A stretch of 64,000 nt of DNA from Armatimonadota bacterium (GTDB lineage: Bacteria; Armatimonadota; Fimbriimonadia; Fimbriimonadales; Fimbriimonadaceae). Below the pieces are notes generated by a model. That model searched no databases. It was not told the DNA's origin and saw only the letters and a program-made list of their open reading frames with translations. Below, piece after piece: positions 17,416 to 26,098 of this stretch (positions are counted from its first letter, which is position 1; the number at the start of each line of letters is the position of its first letter). The position numbers and the translations under genes were made by a program. The stretch is taken from NCBI GenBank assembly GCA_020438215.1, contig JAGQUX010000001.1, forward strand, positions 124,001-188,000, given 5' to 3'.

Positions 17416-18600
17416 ATGTCGGACAACGCCGTCTATATCATTTCGGGTAAGCGAACTCCCATCGGTTCTTTCCAAGGTGCCCTCGGTTCCCTCACCGCCC
17501 CTCAACTGGGTGCCCACGCAATCCAAGCTGCTCTTGCTACGGGCAACGTATCGCCAGACGTCATTGATGAAGTTCTAATGGGCAACGTCCTCAGCGCGAC
17601 GCTAGGGCAAGCCCCCGCTCGACAGGCATCCAAAGCCGCCGGAATCCCGAACGGCACTCCGTGCACCACTGTGAATAAAGTCTGCGGTTCTGGGATGAAG
17701 ACTTTGATGATGGGAGCTCAGGCGATCAAATGCGGTGATGCTGATATCGTTGTTGCTGGCGGCATGGAGTCAATGACGAACTCGCCTTACGCACTTCCTC
17801 AAGCGCGTGCTGGATATCGAATGGGCAACGGGCAAATCATCGACACGATGATCCACGATGGCCTCTGGGATCCGTACAACGATATGCACATGGGCAACTG
17901 CGGCGATATGTGCGCTCGTGAAGAAAACTTCTCCCGCGAAGAACTGGATGAATTCTCTGCAGAAAGTTACCGACGCTCCCAAGCCGCGGTTGCAAACGGC
18001 ACTTTCTCCGACGAAATCTCCCCGATTTCCATCCCTCAGCGCAAAGGCGACCCGATCACCGTGGAATCCGATGAAGAGCCAGGTCGTGGACGCATTGAAA
18101 AGCTTCCCGAACTCCGCGGCGCTTTCGCAAAAGATGGTGTCACCACTGCCGGCAACGCTTCCAGCATCAACGATGGTGGCGCGGCAATGATTCTGGCTAG
18201 CCAAGCAGCGGTCGAAAAGCACGGGCTCAAACCAATTGGGAAAATCGTTGCTTATGGTCAGCACGCTCAAGACCCGGAATGGTTCACTACTGCTCCAGCG
18301 GCGGCGGTCAGCAAACTCCTTGCAAAGACAGGCTTGAGTGTTGGTGATGTTGACCTCTTCGAAATCAACGAAGCTTTTGCGGTTGTCGCTTTGCACACGG
18401 CCCGCGAAGTTGGTATTCCACATGACAAACTGAATGTCAACGGTGGGGCCGTTTCCATCGGTCACCCGATTGGAATGACAGGCACTCGCTTGGTTTTGAC
18501 TGCCCTCATGGAACTCCGACGTCGTGGCGGCGGCAAAGCGATTGCCAGCCCCTGCATCGGTGGCGGCGAAGCGACCGCCATCCTGATCGAAACCATCTGA
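17416..18600 (+). CDS. Acetyl-CoA C-acetyltransferase (thiolase)
   Basis: 394 residues, typical of thiolase II. The nucleophilic Cys lies in TTVNKVCGSGMKTLMMGAQA (about residue 89). The family signature NVNGGAVSIGHPIGMTGTR (about 345) supplies the catalytic His, and GGGEATAI near the C-terminus carries the region of the second Cys (CIGGG). It condenses or cleaves acetoacetyl-CoA. The short-chain biosynthetic type is more likely than beta-oxidation FadA, but it stands alone here. An acyl-CoA dehydrogenase at 34.5 kb could belong to the same fatty acid metabolism. Confidence 0.93.
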   Translation: MSDNAVYIISGKRTPIGSFQGALGSLTAPQLGAHAIQAALATGNVSPDVIDEVLMGNVLSATLGQAPARQASKAAGIPNGTPCTTVNKVCGSGMKTLMMGAQAIKCGDADIVVAGGMESMTNSPYALPQARAGYRMGNGQIIDTMIHDGLWDPYNDMHMGNCGDMCAREENFSREELDEFSAESYRRSQAAVANGTFSDEISPISIPQRKGDPITVESDEEPGRGRIEKLPELRGAFAKDGVTTAGNASSINDGGAAMILASQAAVEKHGLKPIGKIVAYGQHAQDPEWFTTAPAAAVSKLLAKTGLSVGDVDLFEINEAFAVVALHTAREVGIPHDKLNVNGGAVSIGHPIGMTGTRLVLTALMELRRRGGGKAIASPCIGGGEATAILIETI

Positions 18601-18612
18601 GGTTCGATCCAC

Positions 18613-19596
18613 TCACTCCCTTGACTTCTGGTCAGGGGAGTTTTTGTTTGTCAAATTGATGCGAGCGTTTCGCTTCAGCCCATCAAATCCCGCACGCCGA
18701 ACAGGCGAGCCTTGAGTCGTAGTGTCCCACTCTTCTTCTGATTGCTCCAACAAATTCTCCAAACTTCCGAAATCCCGTCGCGCAAGAAAATCTGCATTCT
18801 GAGTCGGCTGGGCGCGGAGCGGCTGAGATTCCCGCGCCTGGTTGAACGGGCAAACTTCTTGGCAGACATCGCACCCGAATGTCCAATCTCCGATAAGAGA
18901 CTGAAGCTCAGGGTCAATTTCGCCCTTGTGTTCGATTGACAGATAGCTGATGCACCGGCGTGCGTCCACTTGCCAGCGGTTTTGATCAAAGATGATCGCC
19001 CCAGTAGGACAAGCCTCAATGCAGGCCCTGCATGTCCCGCACCCCCCGATAGCAGGCTCATCCGGTTCAATCCTGGCAGTGGTCAGCAGCTCAGCAAGCA
19101 GAAAATAGCTCCCCCGCTGCGAGTTGATGAGCATCGTGTTCTTACCAAACCACCCAAGCCCGGCACGATGAGCCAGATCGCGCTCCATAATCGGCGCCGA
19201 ATCCACGCCGACACGCCAATCGAAGCCGTAATACTCCTGTTCTAGCTCTTTCTGCACCCGCTTGAGCATTTGCCGCAGAACTTTGTGATAATCCCGCCCG
19301 AGGGCATACTGAGCCACTTTCGCTTGTCCGGATTCCCGCTCGACAGGTTGATGATAGTTCACCCCAATGCAGATTACGCTCTGCGTTCCTGGGAGCACCG
19401 ACTCGAGCGAACGACGAAGCTCCAAAGCATCTGCCATATAGCGCATCGAACCGTGACGCCCTGCCTCCACCCATTCTCGCAAATGGGGCCAGCTTGCCGG
19501 AGGAGAACCATCTGTAATGCCGACCAAATCCGCCCCGTGCTGTCGGCAGAGCTCCTTGACCTGTTCAGCCGGAATATCGAATGACAAGGGCGACAA
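18613..19596 (-). CDS. queG: Epoxyqueuosine reductase
   Basis: 327 residues. It catalyses the last step of queuosine tRNA modification using cobalamin and two 4Fe-4S clusters. The ferredoxin-type motifs CGTCRACIEACPTGAI (about residue 183) and CDVCQEVCPFNQ (about 240) are complete. The N-terminal catalytic region has DSAPIMERDLAHRAGLGWFG, including the catalytic Asp. The HEAT-repeat C-terminus of longer versions is missing. The start at 19596 overlaps the end of rsmA by 32 bases. Confidence 0.94.
   Translation of the reverse strand: MSPLSFDIPAEQVKELCRQHGADLVGITDGSPPASWPHLREWVEAGRHGSMRYMADALELRRSLESVLPGTQSVICIGVNYHQPVERESGQAKVAQYALGRDYHKVLRQMLKRVQKELEQEYYGFDWRVGVDSAPIMERDLAHRAGLGWFGKNTMLINSQRGSYFLLAELLTTARIEPDEPAIGGCGTCRACIEACPTGAIIFDQNRWQVDARRCISYLSIEHKGEIDPELQSLIGDWTFGCDVCQEVCPFNQARESQPLRAQPTQNADFLARRDFGSLENLLEQSEEEWDTTTQGSPVRRAGFDGLKRNARINLTNKNSPDQKSRE
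18615..18649 (+). terminator. Terminator of the thiolase gene, embedded in the queG 3' end
   Basis: An 11-bp stem (18615-18625 with 18631-18641, ACTCCCTTGAC / GTCAGGGGAGT, one G-T pair) and 5-base loop are followed by TTTTTGTTTG. It lies 14 bases after the thiolase stop. It also encodes the last ten or so residues of the convergent queG. Confidence 0.88.
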
Positions 19597-20350
19597 AGTC
19601 CTCCTCGGAGAGTTCGTGCGGGCGCAAAGTGGGGGACAAGCCGCGCTCAGTCAACCAATCGGCAATCCCCAGCAAAGAGAGGTTATTCGTCAGAGTCTTG
19701 CGAGGTTGCTGGAACATCATCTGCGCGATCTCTTCAGCTCGCCCCGCATCAATAGTCAGTAAAGGGGAATCATGTCGAGGTTGGAAGCGCAAGACTCGGC
19801 TATCCACTTTCGGTGGGGGGAGAAATGCACCGGGCGGGGCATCGACAACGTGCTTCACAGAGAATCGAAGTTGAATGAATAAACTCAGCGAGCCACGATC
19901 TCGATCACCTGGTTTCGCAAGAATGCGTTGGGCGACCTCTTTCTGCATCATCAAAATGCAGCGATCCCACTCTTGCCACATCGCTCCAAACTGAGTCAAA
20001 AGCGGCCCGGTGATGTTGTACGGCATGTTGGAGACCAGTCCAACCGGCTTCGGCATATCAGCGATCAGTGTATGCAAATCCACCTTGAGTGCATCAGCAT
20101 TAAGAACCTCCGCTTCCGGGGCCATCTCCCTCAGAACAGGAAGGATTCGCTCATCCACTTCCACCGCTCGCAAGGGGAGCTTCTCCGACATTGGAGCAGT
20201 GAGAACACCCGGGCCAGGGCCGACCTCCAAAACGGAACCAAGGCCATCAAGCTGATTGGTAATCCGCTCAATGACCTTGTTTGAGATCAAATAATGTTGT
20301 CCGAATGACTTGGACGGCCGGAACCCATGGGCTTCCAACCTTTGCTTCAA
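19565..20350 (-). CDS. rsmA: 16S rRNA (adenine1518-N6/adenine1519-N6)-dimethyltransferase
   Basis: About 261 residues from a TTG at 20350, two bases after the stop of the upstream 3D-domain gene. The ATG at 20422 lies inside that gene and adds 24 atypical residues, so it is less likely. Motifs of the KsgA family are SKSFGQHYLISNKVIERI, VLEVGPGPGVLT (SAM site) and LVSNMPYNITGPLL, with the catalytic N-M-P-Y replacing the usual NLPY. The neighbouring G5/3D gene mirrors yabE next to ksgA in Bacillus. Confidence 0.93.
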   Translation of the reverse strand: MKQRLEAHGFRPSKSFGQHYLISNKVIERITNQLDGLGSVLEVGPGPGVLTAPMSEKLPLRAVEVDERILPVLREMAPEAEVLNADALKVDLHTLIADMPKPVGLVSNMPYNITGPLLTQFGAMWQEWDRCILMMQKEVAQRILAKPGDRDRGSLSLFIQLRFSVKHVVDAPPGAFLPPPKVDSRVLRFQPRHDSPLLTIDAGRAEEIAQMMFQQPRKTLTNNLSLLGIADWLTERGLSPTLRPHELSEEDFVALVIRYSG

Positions 20351-20352
20351 TG

Positions 20353-21006
20353 TCAGCGTCGTCGTTTGATCCGATCGTCGCGATCTTTGAATATGTGTAC
20401 TGTCACTTTGCGTCGACCCCATTGCATTGCCTCACTGCGGTTGTGCATGCACACATCAATTATGTTCCCTTTGATCGCGCCGCCCGTGTCTGCAGCCACG
20501 GCAAAGCCGTAACCTTCGACAAAAACGGTCGATCCAAGCGGAATCACGCGGGGATCAACAGCAACAACACCGTACTTCGCTTTCAATCCAGATGCGGTCA
20601 AACCTTGACCGGAGCCATCGGTTGGGAGGTACGCGGTTGACTCCATCACCAGCACGCGATCGCGGGTGTAGCCGCTTCGGCTGGCGTATTGATCAGACCG
20701 CCCCATGTGGAACACGGCATTCTTGGGATCAACGGTTTCGGTTTCGGTCTTTTCATCAACCAGTTCGCCGTCAGTATAAGTGCGGATGATGCGGGTGATC
20801 TTCTTTCCGTGCTCGCCGTTAGTGACTTTCTTAACAGCACCAGCGCGAAGATCGCGATTGAAAATGTATTGAACTTCGTACGGAATCTTTTCCTCGGTCG
20901 TCTCGACGCGAGTTTCCGTCTTATTCTCTTGTTGGGCTCCTGCTCGCATTGCGGGTGCAATCAGCACCGCGGAACAGGCCACCGCCAGTATAAAAATATT
21001 TCGCAT
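20353..21006 (-). CDS. Secreted G5 and 3D-domain protein (YabE-like cell wall hydrolase)
   Basis: 217 residues with a signal peptide (RNIFILAVACSAVLIAPAMRAGAQ). A G5-like region (about 30-105, RVETTEEKIPYEVQYIFNRD then KKVTNGEHGKKITRIIRTYT) is followed by a 3D domain named for three Asp residues. All three are visible in GVVAVDPRVIPLGSTVFVEG, AVAADTGGAIKG and NIIDVCMHN. These domains occur in peptidoglycan-remodelling lytic transglycosylases of the YabE/Rpf/MltA type. SD AGAGGA lies 8 bases before the ATG. The 146-base leader has a small hairpin (CAGGGTGCCCTG) but no riboswitch I recognise. Confidence 0.85.
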   Translation of the reverse strand: MRNIFILAVACSAVLIAPAMRAGAQQENKTETRVETTEEKIPYEVQYIFNRDLRAGAVKKVTNGEHGKKITRIIRTYTDGELVDEKTETETVDPKNAVFHMGRSDQYASRSGYTRDRVLVMESTAYLPTDGSGQGLTASGLKAKYGVVAVDPRVIPLGSTVFVEGYGFAVAADTGGAIKGNIIDVCMHNRSEAMQWGRRKVTVHIFKDRDDRIKRRR

Positions 21007-21152
21007 TTGGTAATCCTCTTGCGCGCCCTCTCCACGAGAGCAAAGGGTTTATACCCCTAGCCAATATCGGTAGGTTCAATCTGTTTGCTTCAGGGCACCC
21101 TGATGACCCGGGGCAAAAACCCTATTTTTCCACTCGATTTGAGCTTGGAGTA

Positions 21153-21995
21153 CTAGTTTTTGCGCGGAATCCTTGACACTTCGCATGGGTTGCCTTCTGA
21201 AGTCGTCAAGAAGGACATTCCGTCGCCTGTATAGCAGATGGCTTCCCCCTGCTTTTCCGCCCGGAGTTTCACTTGTCGTTGAGGCGTCTTCCACCAATTT
21301 ACAAAGTCGTTTTTGGGGACGGTGTACTCAACTGCTCCTGAATAAGTGCGAACCACAACGTACTTCCCGTTCGGGCTGATGTCGCTGGCTGTCACCCAGT
21401 TCTGCGGCCCGATTCCGCCGGTGTTGATATCAATCGTGCCGAGTTTTTCTAAAGTGAAGTTGCCCGATGCTTTGGGAGCCGGCAACCGGTACACAACCGT
21501 TTCGTTGTCCCGCGCCTTGGTGACCAGGTAGATGTCGCCCGTCTTGGGATGAACCATCAACGCCTCGCAGTCCCGTGCTTTATCCGGATACTTAACGACA
21601 TAAGTGTCGAACTTCGTTAGCACCGTGCTGTCCTGATCTGGCTCCGGCTCAGCAACACGGTGAATGAAAATCTCTTTGCGAACCCGCGCGTTGTCGCCAA
21701 TATCTCCCAGATATAGATATGGCTTTCCGTCAACTTTCGCACTGGCCATGTCCTCCCAATCCAGAGCTTGTACTCCGTTCAAACGAAAGATTCCCGTGAT
21801 CTCACCCTTCTTATCAAACCGGAAGAACCGCGCCACATCCCCTGAATCGTTGTGGGTGTAAAAGACCCCGCCGGTCCCATTGCTCGCCGCAATCCCACTA
21901 CTTTCATCAATCGCCTTGTCTTTGATATGGCAAAACACTTCCGGATTGCCGTAGGTTTGCATCCCAAGGGCAAGGGTGAAAATGAGGGAGGTCAT
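21153..21995 (-). CDS. Exported beta-propeller-like protein of unknown function
   Basis: 280 residues with a short signal-like N-terminus (TSLIFTLALGMQTYG). Sequence blocks repeat at blade-like spacing: DESSGIAAS, GGVFYTHNDSGDVARFF, ALDWEDMASAKVDGKPYLYLGDIGDN, and VYRLPAPKASGNFTLEKLGTI. The DWED-(x)n-YLYLGDIGDN block is typical of secreted six-bladed propellers annotated as esterase-like or WD40-like. No catalytic site is evident. It lies 10 bases downstream of the ogg gene and may be cotranscribed with it. Confidence 0.65.
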   Translation of the reverse strand: MTSLIFTLALGMQTYGNPEVFCHIKDKAIDESSGIAASNGTGGVFYTHNDSGDVARFFRFDKKGEITGIFRLNGVQALDWEDMASAKVDGKPYLYLGDIGDNARVRKEIFIHRVAEPEPDQDSTVLTKFDTYVVKYPDKARDCEALMVHPKTGDIYLVTKARDNETVVYRLPAPKASGNFTLEKLGTIDINTGGIGPQNWVTASDISPNGKYVVVRTYSGAVEYTVPKNDFVNWWKTPQRQVKLRAEKQGEAICYTGDGMSFLTTSEGNPCEVSRIPRKN

Positions 21996-22005
21996 GGCGG
22001 CGATT

Positions 22006-22779
22006 TTACCGCTTCGAGGTGAGATTCCAGTAGAACAGCATCTGCTGAGCGAGCCCGGCTTTATTGCCGAACCGCTCAGTGATCCAATCCCGCGTTTTCG
22101 GATTTGTTATAGTTGATGATGTTTTTTCTATTCTTTTCACCGCTTGGGCGACATGAGTGTCGACGGGAACAGCATCCGTTTTATCCAATCCGATGAGAGC
22201 GATACACTCGGCAACTTTTCGCCCTACACCTGGGAGAGTCATCAGCTCTTGGATTGCCATTTCGGTCGGTTGATTTCTCAAAGATTGGAGCCAATCTTCC
22301 CCGCCCAGTTCCAAAGCAAGACGGCTCGCTCCGCAGACATATTTCGCTCGATAACCAAATCCCGCCTCTCGTAATCCTTGCTCTTGCAGCATGGCAATCT
22401 GCTCAAGCCGCGGGAAGAGTTCCCCACCCGCAAGGTGATTCATCATATTCGTAATCCGGGGGATGTTGTTCAAGCTGCTGCAGATAAATGCGAGGAGAAC
22501 TTCAACGGGATCGGAGCAACGCATGGATCGGAGCCCCTTGGTCGCATCGGCGACCTCCCGGAAGCGAGGCTCGCGCTCGCAAAATTCCTCACGAAGCAAG
22601 GCGTAGTTTTCGTCCAAACGAAACAAGCTCTCAAACGCTTTCTTGTCTGCATTCGACACTATATTTAAGTGACCCGAGCAGACCTGCACTTGATACCAAT
22701 TGGCTCCATCTGCCCCGCGCCAGTTGTCCGGCTCAACCTCCTGCCAGCGGAATACCTGTCCCGCCGTCACACACTTCAC
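22006..22779 (-). CDS. ogg: Ogg1-type 8-oxoguanine DNA glycosylase/AP lyase
   Basis: 257 residues. The N-terminal OGG_N-type motif AGQVFRWQEVEPDNWRGAD and the HhH-GPD core LPGVGRKVAECIALIGLDK then AVPVDTHVAQ match the eukaryotic Ogg1 arrangement. The catalytic Lys is the K of GRKVAEC and the catalytic Asp the D of PVDTH. It excises 8-oxoG opposite C. This type is less common in bacteria than MutM. Assignment to the Ogg1 family is strong, but the exact substrate is inferred. Confidence 0.9.
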   Translation of the reverse strand: MKCVTAGQVFRWQEVEPDNWRGADGANWYQVQVCSGHLNIVSNADKKAFESLFRLDENYALLREEFCEREPRFREVADATKGLRSMRCSDPVEVLLAFICSSLNNIPRITNMMNHLAGGELFPRLEQIAMLQEQGLREAGFGYRAKYVCGASRLALELGGEDWLQSLRNQPTEMAIQELMTLPGVGRKVAECIALIGLDKTDAVPVDTHVAQAVKRIEKTSSTITNPKTRDWITERFGNKAGLAQQMLFYWNLTSKR

Positions 22780-22825
22780 AAAGTCAAATTCATCCGGGTC
22801 AGCAGGGATTTCGTACTCAAAAACG

Positions 22826-23782
22826 CTAATACCCTGCCTCCAAATCCACTCGGCTTGATGGCTCTTGTCCCGCTTTCAAAGTACAAAGTAAATCGAACAA
22901 AGCGTCATAGCGGAGTTGCTCCGTTTCAACACTCGATCCGCCCATGTGCGGACTCATCACAACATTCGGGAGTTCATGCCAAGGCAAAGTACCGGGAGAA
23001 CATTGCTTCTGGTCTCCCTCTGATTCCGGATAGTTCCACCAGACATCTAGCCCCGCCGAATGCAAATGCCCCGAATTCAGAAGATCGAACAACGCCTGCT
23101 CCTCAATGATCGGGCCACGAGCGACATTGACAACAACCGCGCCCTTGGGCATCAAGCCGAGCTTCTGAGCATCCAGTAACCCCTTTGTTTCCTCCGTCAT
23201 GGGGAGGGCAATCATTAGGACATCTGCTTTGGGGAGCAAATGCTCGAAATCACCCAAGCCATAGAATCCAGTTTGCGAACTGCGCCGAACAATGTCAACT
23301 TCCATCCCCATTGCCGTTGCCACTGTCGCAATGTGTTGCCCAATCGCCCCGTATCCGAGCAAAAGCATCCTCCGGCCCGATAAACGGGGTGCCGTGCTAT
23401 CGGCATACCTTCTTGACCAATCGCCTTGTCGCAGTTCACGATCCGCAAACGTCACCTCACGAGCGCAAGAAAACAACAAAGCCAGTGCCGTTTCTGCAGT
23501 AGAAATTCCATTGTGGTGCAGGTTGTAGACCGGCAGACCGGGGCGATGTTCAAGACACAAATCTCTAGTGACGTTAGGGAGTCCTGCCCAAGGAATCACA
23601 ACTGCCTTGAGGTTTGGAAGCTTGAGATCCTCTTCCGAAATTCGCCCTTTCACCACAACATTTGTAGAGGGATGTGAGACTTCCCCCTCACTCAGCCCAT
23701 CCCCGAACTCCGCCGCGAAACGAGCCCGCTTCGTTTCCGGAATCAGGCTGGAGAAGTGAACATGAAATGACGTTTTCAGCAT
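22826..23782 (-). CDS. D-isomer-specific 2-hydroxyacid dehydrogenase family protein
   Basis: 318 residues. The NAD-binding Rossmann motif is MLLLGYGAIGQHIA (about residue 140). Family signatures VVNVARGPIIEEQALFDLLN (with the substrate-binding Arg), the E-containing AGLDVWWNYPES, and the catalytic His in NVVMSPHMGG are present. It reduces a 2-keto acid or oxidises a D-2-hydroxy acid. The substrate (glycerate, phosphoglycerate, lactate, formate-like) is undetermined. It is upstream of, and on the same strand as, ogg. Confidence 0.9.
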   Translation of the reverse strand: MLKTSFHVHFSSLIPETKRARFAAEFGDGLSEGEVSHPSTNVVVKGRISEEDLKLPNLKAVVIPWAGLPNVTRDLCLEHRPGLPVYNLHHNGISTAETALALLFSCAREVTFADRELRQGDWSRRYADSTAPRLSGRRMLLLGYGAIGQHIATVATAMGMEVDIVRRSSQTGFYGLGDFEHLLPKADVLMIALPMTEETKGLLDAQKLGLMPKGAVVVNVARGPIIEEQALFDLLNSGHLHSAGLDVWWNYPESEGDQKQCSPGTLPWHELPNVVMSPHMGGSSVETEQLRYDALFDLLCTLKAGQEPSSRVDLEAGY

Positions 23783-23870
23783 GAACTCACTCCATTTTGA
23801 CTTGATTTTTCAGGCCCTCACAGATTCCTCATAACTCTTGCCCAGAATTCAAAACAACAAGGAGCAAGAC

Positions 23871-24854
23871 ATGAAAAAGCAATGGCTCAATAATGGATGC
23901 TACTCACTCACCGGACTACTCGTTCTCGCAACGGTGAGTACCGAGATCCCGTTCGCCCAAGAACTGCGTTACAAAAACGAAGTCTCCATCAAGATTGAAG
24001 GCGATAAACGCGTGATCCGCGCAAACGGGATTCCAGATCACCAACCAGGGCAATTCCCCAATCGTGGCAACCCCAACTCTGTTCTGCCACAGCAGTACAC
24101 CTTTACCGTTCCTGCTAAACCGGTTTATCGCGAGGAAACTACTTCCGTTGATCGACTGATCTTTGGTGTGGCCCTCAATGGGGTTGTCTTCGATCCCGCG
24201 ACCGCCGAATTCTGGAGAAACGACCGGAGTTCTGGTTGGAATATCGAAGCCCTCACCAAGGGTCCATCGCTCGGGATTGACTGGAGCAATGCCCACGTTC
24301 AACCGACAGGCGCGTACCACTATCACGGAATCCCGCAAGGTTTGATCAATACGCTCAAGAAGGATGGCCAGCCCACTCTTGTCGGGTTTGCCGCCGATGG
24401 CTTCCCCATCTATAACCAAGAAGGCTATACCGATGCCGCCGACATGAACAGCCCACTTAGGACTCTCAAATCGAGTTGGCGACTCAAATCAGGGACGCGA
24501 CCGACTGGCCCGCGGGGAACCTACGACGGCACCTACACCGCTGACTGGGAGTATGTGCGTGGACTGGGTGATCTGGATGAATCAAACGGTCGATTCGGAA
24601 AGACTCCTGAGTATCCCGACGGCATTTACTATTACGTTATCACCAAGGAATTTCCGATGATCGGGCGTACCTTCCACGGCACCCCGGATCAAAGCTTCCG
24701 TCATGGCCCGCCGAGCTTCGGTGGCCCCGGCGGACGCCCCGGATTCCCACCACCTCCGCCACCAATCCGACGTGGAGGCGGAGGAGAGGAATCTCGCTCC
24801 AGCAACCAAGACATCCCCCATTCTCATGGGGGATCCCAAACCCATTCGCACTAG
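23871..24854 (+). CDS. Exported YHYH-domain protein
   Basis: 327 residues from the ATG at 23871, preceded by AAGGAG at good spacing. An upstream in-frame ATG at 23838 lacks such a site. Signal peptide: CYSLTGLLVLATVS up to PFAQ. The namesake motif TGAYHYHGIPQGLI is near residue 155. It is followed by GFAADGFPIYNQEGY and the paired block DLDESNGRFGKTPEYPDGIYYY. The tail is rich in Pro, Gly and His (PPPPPPIRRGGGG, HSHGGSQTHSH) and could bind metal. YHYH proteins are extracellular and of unsettled function. Confidence 0.85.
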   Translation: MKKQWLNNGCYSLTGLLVLATVSTEIPFAQELRYKNEVSIKIEGDKRVIRANGIPDHQPGQFPNRGNPNSVLPQQYTFTVPAKPVYREETTSVDRLIFGVALNGVVFDPATAEFWRNDRSSGWNIEALTKGPSLGIDWSNAHVQPTGAYHYHGIPQGLINTLKKDGQPTLVGFAADGFPIYNQEGYTDAADMNSPLRTLKSSWRLKSGTRPTGPRGTYDGTYTADWEYVRGLGDLDESNGRFGKTPEYPDGIYYYVITKEFPMIGRTFHGTPDQSFRHGPPSFGGPGGRPGFPPPPPPIRRGGGGEESRSSNQDIPHSHGGSQTHSH

Positions 24855-24871
24855 CGAGATGGTTCAGACTC

Positions 24872-24906
24872 GCCGGAGGGATTTATTTCCTTCCGGCATT
24901 TTTTAG
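24872..24906 (+). terminator. Shared terminator between the YHYH gene and the convergent EEP gene
   Basis: A 10-bp stem GCCGGAGGGA / TCCTTCCGGC (24872-24881 with 24888-24897, one G-T) is followed by ATTTTTTA on the + strand. It overlaps the stop codon region of the convergent gene ending at 24883. Confidence 0.85.
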
Positions 24907-25908
24907 CGTTGTCATCAACGCGTGATGGTCGCTCCCTTCCACAGGGATCGTACGGCAATCGGTGGGGATCAACTCGTCCGTGTGCCAGAGATAGTCAATG
25001 CGAGTGATCGGCTTGTCCGCGCGGAAGGTTTGCCCGAATCCCGAGCCCGCCCTGATCCATGCATCGTTCATGACTCCCGACATGCGGCGATAAAAGCCGT
25101 GCATTGGCGGAGTATTGAAGTCTCCTCCAATAATCGTTGGGCCAGCGAATTGGCTCACTTGTTCGAGGGTGATTGTGCACTGCTCGTTGCGATTCTTGTC
25201 CTCCTCTGCAACTCGCTCAAAGACTTTTTTATAATCACCAAGGAATTGTGGGATCGTCCAGTGAACCCCCACAACCTGCACCCGTCCAATCGGGGTTTCC
25301 AATTTCGTCACCACGAGTTGACGGTCGTAGCGGCTCGGGATATTCACTAGGTTCACATCTTGAAGCGGAAAACGAGAAATGATCGAAACTTCTGCTCCTT
25401 GAGCGCGATGCTTGAGATCAATATTCTCCTTCATCATCCGCTCGGCGACATCAATGCCGGACTTGTATTTCGACTCGGCGAAGATCACAACATCAATATC
25501 GTGATCACGGATGAGTTGGGCAATCCGATCCGTTCGTGCTTTACCCTGCAAAACATTGATGCTGAGAACGCGCAGCTGATCACTTTCCTTTGCCGGAACT
25601 TCGTGAGGGAGACGGGGCTCGACGATGTAAGCACTGAAAACCAATCCCAGCAAAACATGCCACCACCACCGTTTGTGCTTAGCCAGCAGCGCAATCAATG
25701 TAAAAACTACAACCGACCCGAACGCATAGATTACGGGAGGTTGATACATCAATACGGCCGCCCAGCTTTGAGTGATGGAGAGCCCTGGCAACACAATCAC
25801 AAAAACGAGGATTAGCAAAAAGTGTGCGACGACAAACCAAGTTCCCGGTGTCCACTTTCTGGTTCGAGGAATTTTGCGGGTGGGTTTCGCTCCCCGAGTT
25901 GCCATCAC
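24883..25908 (-). CDS. Membrane-anchored endonuclease/exonuclease/phosphatase family protein
   Basis: 341 residues. Three N-terminal hydrophobic segments (about 28-105) precede an EEP (DNase I-like) domain: LRVLSINVLQGKARTD, DVVIFAESK (catalytic Glu), VVGVHWTIPQ, IIGGDFNTPPMHGFYRRM (GDFN) and the terminal catalytic pair VEGSDHHALMT. Membrane-anchored EEP proteins of this layout are common in bacteria with unknown substrate (nucleic acid, phosphoinositide or polyphosphate). It faces the YHYH gene and shares its terminator. Confidence 0.83.
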   Translation of the reverse strand: MMATRGAKPTRKIPRTRKWTPGTWFVVAHFLLILVFVIVLPGLSITQSWAAVLMYQPPVIYAFGSVVVFTLIALLAKHKRWWWHVLLGLVFSAYIVEPRLPHEVPAKESDQLRVLSINVLQGKARTDRIAQLIRDHDIDVVIFAESKYKSGIDVAERMMKENIDLKHRAQGAEVSIISRFPLQDVNLVNIPSRYDRQLVVTKLETPIGRVQVVGVHWTIPQFLGDYKKVFERVAEEDKNRNEQCTITLEQVSQFAGPTIIGGDFNTPPMHGFYRRMSGVMNDAWIRAGSGFGQTFRADKPITRIDYLWHTDELIPTDCRTIPVEGSDHHALMTTLKNAGRK

Positions 25909-26098
25909 AGAAATTTTACCGGCGTCAATCTTCGGTCTCCAGGATTAAGAAACAGTGAAACCTGAGCAACTGATCCCAGTATTTCTGCTGGTTCCGTCAA
26001 CCTTTTGCCCTGATCTGCAAATTTTCAGAATTGAATTGAGTAAGAATCATTCAAGCAATAGTTGTATTGCTACATTCCAATTTTGGAGAGGACAACAA

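Noticed and set aside
21007-21152. Riboswitch upstream of the 3D-domain gene
   Set aside because: c-di-AMP riboswitches often precede such genes, but I could not find the conserved core in this 146-base leader, only a small hairpin.
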